The notes under the pieces were generated by a model that was not told the DNA's origin, did not search any database, and was given only the letters and a program-made list of their open reading frames with translations. Positions 1 to 8,873 of a stretch of DNA of 64,000 nucleotides are shown piece by piece; the stretch's first letter is position 1; every line of letters begins with the position of its first letter. A program made the position numbers and the translations under genes. Origin of the DNA: Chondrosia reniformis (taxonomy: Eukaryota > Porifera > Demospongiae > Chondrillida > Chondrillidae); the NCBI GenBank assembly GCA_947172415.1, contig OX359194.1:1-64000 (forward strand), given 5' to 3'.

Positions 1-1450
1 CTAACCTAACCCTAACCCTAACCCTAACCCTAACCCTAACCCTAACCCTAACCCTAACCCTAACCCTAACCCCTAACCCTAACCCTAACCCTAACCCTAA
101 CCCTAACCCTAACCCTAACCCTAACCCTAACCCTAACCCTAACCCTAACCCTAACCCTAACCCTAACCCTAACCCTAACCCTAACCCTAACCCTAACCCT
201 AACCCTAACCCTAACCCTAACCCTAACCCTAACCCTAACCCTAACCCTAACCCTAACCCTAACCCTAACCCTAACCCTAACCCTAACCCTAACCCTAACC
301 CTAACCCTAACCCTAACCCTAACCCTAACCCTAACCCTAACCCTAACCCTAACCCTAACCCTAACCCTAACCCTAACCCTAACCCTAACCCTAACCCTAA
401 CCCTAACCCTAACCCTAACCCTAACCCTAACCCTAACCCTAACCCTAACCCTAACCCTAACCCTAACCCTAACCCTAACCCTAACCCTAACCCTAACCCT
501 AACCCTAACCCTAACCCTAACCCTAACCCTAACCCTAACCCTAACCCTAACCCTAACCCTAACCCTAACCCTAACCCTAACCCTAACCCTAACCCTAACC
601 CTAACCCTAACCCTAACCCTAACCCTAACCCTAACCCTAACCCTAACCCTAACCCTAACCCTAACCCTAACCCTAACCCTAACCCTAACCCTAACCCTAA
701 CCCTAACCCTAACCCTAACCCTAACCCTAACCCTAACCCTAACCCTAACCCTAACCCTAACCCTAACCCTAACCCTAACCCTAACCCTAACCCTAACCCT
801 AACCCTAACCCTAACCCTAACCCTAACCCTAACCCTAACCCTAACCCTAACCCTAACCCTAACCCTAACCCTAACCCTAACCCTAACCCTAACCCTAACC
901 CTAACCCTAACCCTAACCCTAACCCTAACCCTAACCCTAACCCTAACCCTAACCCTAACCCTAACCCTAACCCTAACCCTAACCCTAACCCTAACCCTAA
1001 CCCTAACCCTAACCCTAACCCTAACCCTAACCCTAACCCTAACCCTAACCCTAACCCTAACCCTAACCCTAACCCTAACCCTAACCCTAACCCTAACCCT
1101 AACCCTAACCCTAACCCTAACCCTAACCCTAACCCTAACCCTAACCCTAACCCTAACCCTAACCCTAACCCTAACCCTAACCCTAACCCTAACCCTAACC
1201 CTAACCCTAACCCTAACCCTAACCCTAACCCTAACCCTAACCCTAACCCTAACCCTAACCCTAACCCTAACCCTAACCCTAACCCTAACCCTAACCCTAA
1301 CCCTAACCCTAACCCTAACCCTAACCCTAACCCTAACCCTAACCCTAACCCTAACCCTAACCCTAACCCTAACCCTAACCCTAACCCTAACCCTAACCCT
1401 AACCCTAACCCTAACCCTAACCCTAACCCTAACCCTAACCCTAACCCTAA
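1..1450. repeat. Telomere, CCCTAA/TTAGGG tandem array
   Basis: About 240 tandem copies of CCCTAA on the + strand, so the G-rich TTAGGG strand runs toward the left end. This is the orientation expected for a left chromosome terminus read inward. It is almost perfectly regular; the only irregularities I saw are a short unit in the first bases and one unit with an extra C near position 70. This is the ancestral animal telomere repeat. Confidence 0.98.
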
Positions 1451-2386
1451 CCCTAGCCCATAAACCCTAGCCCATAAACCCTAGCCCATAAACCCTAGCC
1501 CATAAACCCTAGCCCATAAACCCTAGCCCATAAACCCTAGCCCATAAACCCTAGCCCATAAACCCTAGCCCATAAACCCTAGCCCATAAACCCTAGCCCA
1601 TAAACCCTAGCCCATAAACCCTAGCCCATAAACCCTAGCCCATAAACCCTAGCCCATAAACCCTAGCCCATAAACCCTAGCCCATAAACCCTAGCCCATA
1701 AACCCTAGCCCATAAACCCTAGCCCATAAACCCTAGCCCATAAACCCTAGCCCATAAACCCTAGCCCATAAACCCTAGCCCATAAACCCTAGCCCATAAA
1801 CCCTAGCCCATAAACCCTAGCCCATAAACCCTAGCCCATAAACCCTAGCCCATAAACCCTAGCCCATAAACCCTAGCCCATAAACCCTAGCCCATAAACC
1901 CTAGCCCATAAACCCTAGCCCATAAACCCTAGCCCATAAACCCTAGCCCATAAACCCTAGCCCATAAACCCTAGCCCATAAACCCTAGCCCATAAACCCT
2001 AGCCCATAAACCCTAGCCCATAAACCCTAGCCCATAAACCCTAGCCCATAAACCCTAGCCCATAAACCCTAGCCCATAAACCCTAGCCCATAAACCCTAG
2101 CCCATAAACCCTAGCCCATAAACCCTAGCCCATAAACCCTAGCCCATAAACCCTAGCCCATAAACCCTAGCCCATAAACCCTAGCCCATAAACCCTAGCC
2201 CATAAACCCTAGCCCATAAACCCTAGCCCATAAACCCTAGCCCATAAACCCTAGCCCATAAACCCTAGCCCATAAACCCTAGCCCATAAACCCTAGCCCA
2301 TAAACCCTAGCCCATAAACCCTAGCCCATAAACCCTAGCCCATAAACCCTAGCCCATAAACCCTAGCCCATAAACCCTAGCCCATA
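1451..2386. repeat. 14-bp subtelomeric array CCCTAGCCCATAAA
   Basis: About 67 head-to-tail copies of CCCTAGCCCATAAA start exactly where the last CCCTAA unit ends, without a transition zone. The first six bases are a one-base variant of the telomere unit and the other eight read CCCATAAA. I see no substitution in any copy. The last copy is truncated at 2386. The complementary strand has GGG runs spaced 3 and 5 bases apart, compatible with G-quadruplex formation. Confidence 0.97.
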
Positions 2387-2660
2387 GTGTTATTGACGAC
2401 ATAGTTATTCGCAGTAGGGTTATTGGTGACATTGGTTAGGGTTTTTGTGGGGTTAGGGTTTTGTGGGGCTAGGATTTTTGCGGGGCTATGGTTTTTGGGG
2501 CTACGGTTACAGGGGGTTATAGTAAGGCTAGGGTTTGGGTAGGTTTATGATTATGGTTAGGGTGCAGGTTAGGGTTAGGTTAGGGTTACTGTACGTAACC
2601 CTAAAAACCTAAGCCCCAAAAACCCTAATTGAGTTACCCTCATTTGTAGGCGGGGTTTTC
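2387..2660. repeat. Degenerate telomere-like repeats with an inverted junction
   Basis: From about 2430 to 2588 the + strand carries degenerate TTAGGG-type units, opposite to the terminal telomere. From about 2597 to 2640 it carries CCCTAA-type units again. The two polarities meet around 2584-2603, where AGGGTTAC faces GTAACCCT across a few bases. It looks like eroded telomeric or subtelomeric sequence joined head to head. Confidence 0.8.
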
Positions 2661-2727
2661 GAAATTCCAAACTTTAGAAAGTGGTCGGGGCTACTTTTCT
2701 AAAATATGTAAAATCTGTAACTTTTTA

Positions 2728-3650
2728 CACATGTAGTTGCATGTTGGGGCAATTATTAGCATATATAAAAGCGCATGTAGTTGCAAGTGAGTACTTGTAG
2801 TTGCATGTAGCCGCCTGTAATCGCATGTAGGTTCATGTTGGCATATCTGGGGTTTTAATCACTTGTAGGCACATATAGGAGGAAAAAACTAAATAAAGGT
2901 GCATGTAAGCGCATGTAGGCAAATATAGGTACATGTAAATGCATGCATTTCTGCATGTAGGCAAATGTAGGTGCATGTAAATGCATGCGTATCTGCATGT
3001 AAATGCATGCATATTTGCATGTAAATGCATGCATATATGTGCATGTAGGCAAATATAGGTGCATGTAAATGCATGAATTTTCCGCATGTCGGCACATGTA
3101 GATGCATGTAGTTTCATGTAGAAGCATGTAGTCACTTGTAGGTGCATGTTGGCGATTATAGGCAATTGTAAGCGCATTTAAGCACTTTTAATTGCAAGTA
3201 GTCTAAGATAGATGATGTAGGTAAATATACTTGCATGTTGCTGCATGCATTTAGGCACATGTATATAGGTGCATGTAGTTCCATGAAGCCACTTGTAGTC
3301 ACATGTAAATGCATGTTGGCGTATCTAGTGTTGTAGTGGCATGTATGCACGTATTGGCGCCTGTAGGCTAATGATGGTGGATGTATATGCATGTAGTCGC
3401 ATGTAGGCTCATAAAGGCTATATTGGTGCATGTAGGTGTGTACAGTAGCCGCATGTAGTCACATATAGATGCATGGTGGCCAATGTAGGCACATGTAAGC
3501 GCATGTAAACACTTTTAATTTCATATAGAAGCATGTAGTCTCATATAGGTGCATGAAGGCGCTTTTAGGCAACTCTAGGTGCATGTACGTGCCTATCTTC
3601 TCGTGCATGTAGGCACATGTATGAGCATGTAGACGCATGTAGGTGCATGT
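2728..3650. repeat. Degenerate array with 10-bp period (GCATGTAGGC-like)
   Basis: Roughly 90 diverged units of a GCATGTAGGC-like decamer, often as GCATGTAAAT or ACATGTAGGT. Long open frames on the minus strand here are by-products of the repeat: they are strings of C, M, H, Y and T with no domain. I reject them as genes. Confidence 0.85.
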
Positions 3651-3862
3651 TGTCCCTTGAAGGTGCCAAAGCGTCTGAGGGCGAACTTGCACAGAAGCGA
3701 GCTGTCAGCTACGAAACGTTCAAGAAGTGGCACACGGACTTGGATCGCGAGTATCAAACCGTATCGTGGCTCGACTGTGACATGGCGCAATTTCAGCGAA
3801 CGATGGATCGTCGGTGCCGATTCAGTTCGCACGAGCAACGTCAAAGACAACGCTCAGTCTGA
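3617..3862 (+). other. Short ORF, possible mobile-element fragment
   Basis: An open frame of 81 codons begins inside the decamer array. Its later part is composed like a normal protein, with a stretch around residues 28-52 (RAVSYETFKKWH followed by YQTVSWLDCDM) that resembles conserved segments of repetitive animal proteins associated with transposons. There is no partner exon and no intact catalytic domain. It is best read as a fragment of a dispersed element. The family assignment rests on general resemblance only. Confidence 0.25.
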
Positions 3863-3865
3863 TCA

Positions 3866-4301
3866 GCACGCGCACACAATGATGCTGCTAAGAAAAGAGC
3901 AAGGAAGAGCTGCAGGCTTGGGGGTCGCTATAATCATAACTATTAAAAAGTGCTCACGATTTTATTGAAATATAACGTCCGACGAATTATCTGAGCGTCC
4001 GACCATAATTGAATTTGTTTGGACATATGTCCTAGCATAACCAAATAGTTATTTTCAGCACTGCCATAGTAGTTGTAGGTTACTTTAAATACTATAACAC
4101 TATAATATAAACATTAAACTAAAAAAAGTCAGCATGCAAAATGTCAATTATATAGTCACAATATCTATTAAAAAGCTGCTGTGTTTTGTTCACAACATGA
4201 AGGATACCACTGCATGGCTATATGAATTTGTAGTCACATGTTACCAACAACAACGACATAGATTGGGTAACCTGTGTTGTTATGCAATGCAAATTGTTCC
4301 T
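3866..4301. other. Intergenic, AT-rich, no gene recognised
   Basis: AT-rich sequence between the subtelomeric ORF fragment and the 3-prime end of the glycosyltransferase gene. I see no coding exon, tandem repeat or RNA gene in it. Confidence 0.6.
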
Positions 4302-5600
4302 TTAGAAAGTACATACATTTGCTAGCCAAATGTCCATTCTTTGTGTAGTGTTAATTCGTAGATATTCGTTTTCTTTGATAAAATACAAATGTAGATATCT
4401 CAGGATATCCACTTTGGTCTGTGGACGTTTTGGAGATAACTGATGCACTAGAAGAAAACTGTCTAATCCACCATCTACCTTTGAGCATTTGCTTCTACAA
4501 ATCAAATCTTCAGAAATAATAGCCACTTTATAGTGGGAAGTGAAACCAATTTTGTCAGCAAACTGGGAGGTGGATTTGGTCCAGGTGATGCCACTCTTAT
4601 TCATGGCTATGTTGAGTCTGATCTGATCATCTGTTATCATAGGATTCACCCGAGCTATCTCTTGGAGCAAATTCACTGAGTATATATAAAAGTAAAACAT
4701 TAATTATTATAAAACACTGCATGGGGAGTATGTATACATGGATGAATTACTTGTGCCAGCTGAACTCTTAAAGAAACTTGTACCAAAACAACCTGTAAAT
4801 CCCCATTTACTGTTTAGGTTGTAAGGGAATTTCCCTTTGCCCAGGACCACATCATGACTCTCTGCCAATGCATGAAAGACAGACTGTGGATTACGAATTA
4901 CAACTGCATCACTGTCGAGGAGCATCACATTGTATCCCAAGAGCAGCAGATAGTGCAGTACCAGCAATCTGCTCATCCAGAGGCGTCCCCTTGCACTGCT
5001 GCCACAGAGCTCTAACCTTTGGACGTCGAACAATTCACTATAAACAGACAAACGAGATTACCACGGCAGTCACTACTTTCAAATGTAAAGCTACAATTAC
5101 TTTAGTTTAACGTGGACAGTGTTAATTCCCTTTCCGCTGAAGAAGTAATGGCTGCCCTCATCCAAATTGACTACAATAACGTGATCCAATAAGGTGGGAG
5201 CATTTTTATGAACCGCACAAAGCCAGTTAATCATCACCAAATCGTACGTCATCGTGTTCAATATTAAAACTATGTACTTTCCAATAGCTTTTTCTCGTAG
5301 GATTGTGTTCAATTGATGGAACACAGATGAATCTAAATAATTTTTTCTCGTAACGAAAGGATCTGGTACCTCAGGATACGAGCTTGGTCCAGTATCTGCA
5401 GTGCGGTTGAGCAAGTAATCCAGGCATGGTTTCTTTGCTCTTGGTGGAAAAGATAGCGCTGACAGTAAGGCATCGAAGTTACGTATGCTGGTACCTTCTG
5501 CCAAGCTTTCTTTTGACTTAAACGGATCTCTAAACATGACAACGACTAATATCACCGTTAAAATACAGAGTGCACCGTCCATTTTTTTAATACGGACCAT
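4302..5600 (-). CDS. Type II membrane glycosyltransferase (GT77-like nucleotide-diphospho-sugar transferase)
   Basis: Three exons on the minus strand: 5600-5101, 5037-4751 and 4675-4302, with 63- and 75-bp GT..AG introns, joined in frame to a 386-residue protein. The start is the ATG at 5600-5598. Residues about 8-24 (DGALCILTVILVVVMF) form a single hydrophobic signal anchor, as expected for a Golgi type II enzyme. A DSD motif at residues 208-210 (LLDSDAVVIRNP) fits the metal-binding DxD of the Nucleotid_trans family, and GLLDSFLL-type conserved text appears near the C terminus as GLDSFLLVH. The predicted role is transfer of a sugar from a nucleotide sugar in the secretory pathway; donor and acceptor cannot be told from sequence. 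Its start codon lies 27 bp from the divergent CCDC40 start, so the two share a promoter region. Confidence 0.75.
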
Positions 5601-5627
5601 TTTACGTAACTATAGCAACTAAACAAG
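5601..5627. promoter_or_regulatory. Shared divergent promoter/5-prime UTR gap
   Basis: Only 27 bp separate the ATG of the minus-strand glycosyltransferase from the ATG of the plus-strand CCDC40 copy. Any core promoter must overlap the 5-prime ends of one or both genes. No TATA box is visible in the gap. Confidence 0.5.
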
Positions 5628-7221
5628 ATGGCTGAATCGCCAGTAAGAGTGGATATTTTGGCAGGTCTGTGCTTTGGGTTTCGTGTTTAAACTTGACAAT
5701 TGATGGCTTTATATTCTTCTCAAAACAGACGAAGAATTCGAAGATGAAATACAAGAAGTTGCAAATGAGAATGAAGGGTCGGAGTTAGCCGTGTCTATAC
5801 CAGAACCGGCCACACCTAGAGCAGAGGAAGCTGTGGAAACGATGGACATGCTGGACCCAAATCACGTAAGATGCTCTTTAGATACACAGCCTTTCTGTGC
5901 CACCAAGAAGAATTGTCCTTGTAGCCCCTGATGCACGCGTACAAGCTGCGCTCAAAGATCAGCTGACCAGACAGAAAGATAAACTGGAGATTGAGCTACG
6001 CGAAAAGGTAAATGATTCTCCTTCTACCAGATTTCCTATGCAGTGTATCTCACTATCGTTCTAGCAAGAGGACTTGAAAAGTAAAAAGTCATCGCGAGAA
6101 GAGCTGGGGGTGGAGTTGTATGGACTTCAGCAGCAGTTGGGGAGGCAGCAGATGATGTTAGAGAAAGAGCAAGATTCGGTAATTGAGTTTGCCTACAATG
6201 TAGTGTTGGTGTGTGAGGTCTGCATGTGTATTAGGTGAGTGTGGTGAACCAGCAGTGCAAGCAGAAGGAGAGCGGCTTGCAGCAAGCCCGGCAGGTGTAC
6301 CTGGACATGCAGGACCAGCTCAAGCAACAGAGGAGGAGCGGTGTGCTGTAGGTAGCTGTGTGTAGGTGCATGAGTGATGGTCTGCAATTGCTTTAGGTGA
6401 TTCTCTTAGAAAAGAGGTTGACACTTTGAGAAACAACTTGCGTCTACTGATGGAGGCCAGTCGGCAGTCCAAACTGACATTGCTACTACAAAGAGAGGCG
6501 ACAGAGAAGACTGATGTAGACATTGCCAGAGCAAAGGAGGAGAAGAGGAAGCAGGTAAGTTTCTCCAAGTGTTCCACTTGAACTGCTAACCACAGAGTAC
6601 CTGCTGTATGGAACAGGACCTATACGTGAACAGGTTGACTGAGGAGGTGTAGAATTTGGAGGAGCAGGTGGCTCTCTATGCTGCCCAGACAAAGGTGCAG
6701 ACAGAGGAGAACAGGTCACTGAAGGATGCCATTACAGAATCAGCCACTGAACTAGAAGTGTGTGTACACAAGTGATGTATTGTGATGTGACAGGATTTAA
6801 TTAATGTGAGAATATTTGTAGACTGAATTTGGAAAAGAAAAACTTGTATCAGAAATGGAGTAACAGTCTTTTGGGAATGCAAAAACGAGATGAAGCTTAT
6901 GCTGCCATGTTCACTGCTCTCAAGTCTGTCACACAGATTGTTTGAATGTAAACATGATTAATGTTGATTACACTCAACAGATCGGAGAGGGACACTTTAC
7001 TGAACTTGGACACGGAACTGGACAGCTGCAAAAAGGCAACCACTAAAGAGGAGGAGCGGAACAAGCAGTTGACTGGCATGTTGAGGAAGCTGGACACAGA
7101 CACTGTTCATGTTAAGAGGCAGTTGGAGCAGTCCCTGGCTCGAAGAGACCAGTTGAAGGAGGATTACATGATCTATACCAGGACCTTGCAGGAGGTGGAG
7201 GAGACTCTGGAGCAGGCCTGA
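5628..7221 (+). pseudogene. CCDC40: Truncated, disrupted copy of CCDC40 (ciliary axoneme ruler protein)
   Basis: Nine exons can be traced: 5628-5664, 5729-5865, 5925-6007, 6065-6178, 6235-6340, 6397-6554, 6617-6759, 6822-6923 and 6981-7221. The translated segments match CCDC40, the coiled-coil partner of CCDC39 that sets the 96-nm axonemal repeat. Examples are MLDPNH then PLM, QAALKDQLTRQKDKLEIEL, SREELGVELYGLQQQL, RKQDLYVNRLTEEV, QKWSNSLLGMQKRDEAY and KEEERNKQL. Two lesions interrupt it. In exon 3 the PLM frame (5925-5933) and the QAALKD frame (from about 5940) differ by one missing base. In exon 7 a TAG at 6650-6652 stands where the family usually has Gln. It also stops at TGA 7219-7221, with the long C-terminal half of the family absent before the next gene. 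Splice sites are intact, so decay looks recent. A one-base assembly error could explain the frameshift, but not the stop and the truncation together. Confidence 0.8.
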
Positions 7222-7581
7222 CAAGTGTTAATGTGTGTGGTTTCTAAGACATGACTGGGTATTCCATTAGAAGACTTTCTGTCCTCCATGCCAACACCCA
7301 CCCCTCCCCGGCTGCATCCGATATGGAAGATTCCTTGTGGGAGGGATTTGCCATGCCATGCTTCCCTCTTGAGTAACTTTGGCTGTCGACAATGGCATCT
7401 GGTTGGCAGATCTGGAGGGGCCCACCACCGCGCCCACCACTGGGCTGGGTAGCACTCACAAAAGAGCCAAAGGAGACCATGTCTTCCTGGTTGGGTGGCA
7501 GCACTGGTTCAATGTATGCGTAGCTATTGTGACTGCTGCTGGAAGCCTTATATACATCGCTATAGCTATATAATTAATAGC
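7222..7581. other. GC-richer intergenic segment, no gene assigned
   Basis: Between the end of the CCDC40 remnant and the carrier gene. About 7260-7500 is clearly richer in G and C than its surroundings and is open in several frames on both strands. None of the translations is recognisable and no splice partner is evident. It could be a fragment of a mobile element or a rearranged 3-prime part of another gene. Confidence 0.4.
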
Positions 7582-8520
7582 ATGACCGGCGCCAAAATGG
7601 CTACCGATAGATCTCGAAAAGGAACAGTGCATAGTTTCTCTCTAAAGTATGTTCTAACGTGTTGTTCGGCAACAGTAGCTGAATCGTTGACATTCCCAAT
7701 CGATATAACAAAGACTAGACTTCAGAATCAGTCCCACAAGCTGGGTACACGCGCTTACAAAGGTTTCTTTCAGACAGCCCTGGGTATAGCGAGGAGGGAA
7801 GGTGTTTCCAAGCTCTGGAAGGGCTTGCCTCCCGCCGTGCTGCGCCACTATATCTACGGGTCCAGACTGGTGTTTTATGAGTACCTTCGAGAAAACGTCT
7901 TTAAGAAGAGAGCAGACGGAACATTTCCACTAATGAAAGCTATTCCTTGCGGAATGCTAGCGGGAGCTAGTGCACAGTTTTTAGCGAGTCCGATGGACCT
8001 GGTAAAGGTCAGATTGCAGATGGAAGGCAAAAGACAGCAGGAAGGACATAAAATGAGGTTTTCTGGTACAACTCAAGCCTTCCGAGTCATCTTGAGAGAA
8101 GGTGGTGTGCTGGGGATGTGGAGAGGCGTCGTGCCCAACTGTCAGAGAGCTGCTCTCGTGTGTTTAGGTGATCTGACAACATACGACAGAGCTAAGAGAT
8201 TCATTCTGAACAACACAAGAATGCAAGACAGTTCTCTGACGCATGCATGCTCAAGTTGCTGTGCGGCGGTAGTTGCTGCCACATTTGCTACTCCTGCAGA
8301 TGTAGTGAAATCTCGCATGATGACACAACCTTACCTTAATGGGCATCCCACCATATATACTTCAATTTGGGACTGTTTGAAGAAGGCTGTTCAGAATGAG
8401 GGGCTTTTATCACTCTACAGAGGGTATTTCCCCAACTGGATGAGAATGGGTCCCTGGTCGCTGACATTTTGGGTTACCTTTGAGAAGCTTAGGTTGTTGA
8501 CCAATCTTTCATCCTTTTAA
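7582..8520 (+). CDS. SLC25A27: Mitochondrial carrier of the SLC25 family, UCP4-like
   Basis: A single uninterrupted frame of 312 residues from ATG 7582 (a second ATG in frame at 7597 is also possible); human UCP4 is 323. Three tandem carrier repeats each carry the Px[DE]xx[KR] signature: FPIDITKTRLQ, SPMDLVKVRLQME and TPADVVKSRMM. UCP4-specific text includes ALGIARREGVSKLWKG, MEGKRQQEGHKMRF, GDLTTYD and the C-terminal SLYRGYFPNWMRMGPWS. It should be a six-helix inner mitochondrial membrane transporter; UCP4 is linked to proton or metabolite exchange. The gene has no introns although every other well-defined gene here has several. It converges on transaldolase, whose stop codon is 353 bp downstream. 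Assignment to UCP4 rather than a neighbouring UCP is fairly confident. Confidence 0.9.
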   Translation: MTGAKMATDRSRKGTVHSFSLKYVLTCCSATVAESLTFPIDITKTRLQNQSHKLGTRAYKGFFQTALGIARREGVSKLWKGLPPAVLRHYIYGSRLVFYEYLRENVFKKRADGTFPLMKAIPCGMLAGASAQFLASPMDLVKVRLQMEGKRQQEGHKMRFSGTTQAFRVILREGGVLGMWRGVVPNCQRAALVCLGDLTTYDRAKRFILNNTRMQDSSLTHACSSCCAAVVAATFATPADVVKSRMMTQPYLNGHPTIYTSIWDCLKKAVQNEGLLSLYRGYFPNWMRMGPWSLTFWVTFEKLRLLTNLSSF

Positions 8521-8873
8521 TGTGACAATCCATTTTATATTTGCATTTGTAATTTATTTAAATTATAACTAGATACAAAGTAATTTTTAATTTAATGATT
8601 TTCCATGCTAGTACATAAACACTGCACCTGCAACTACATCTACGTATTTGGAATAACAATACTATGTCTGTGTAGTTCAAAATGTATTGTCTTGCCACTT
8701 TGGGCAACTTGCAATTGCAAGTCATTTGCAATGCATACCTGTTAAACTTAAACTTGTTCAATTCCACAAGTACAAAACATTTTAAACATGAAATAATATC
8801 CCATCTACACTATATTCTATACAGAACAATCATTGGACTACTTATGATTGTGTTTAGCAATACAAGGTAATTG
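8521..8873. other. Convergent intergenic region
   Basis: AT-rich 3-prime region between the convergent carrier and transaldolase genes. It must hold both 3-prime UTRs. No other feature is seen. Confidence 0.6.

Noticed and set aside
2833-3692. Several minus-strand frames of 72-114 codons rich in Cys, His, Met and Tyr
   Set aside because: They are translations of the degenerate 10-bp GCATGTAGGC array, overlap each other in different frames and contain no domain.
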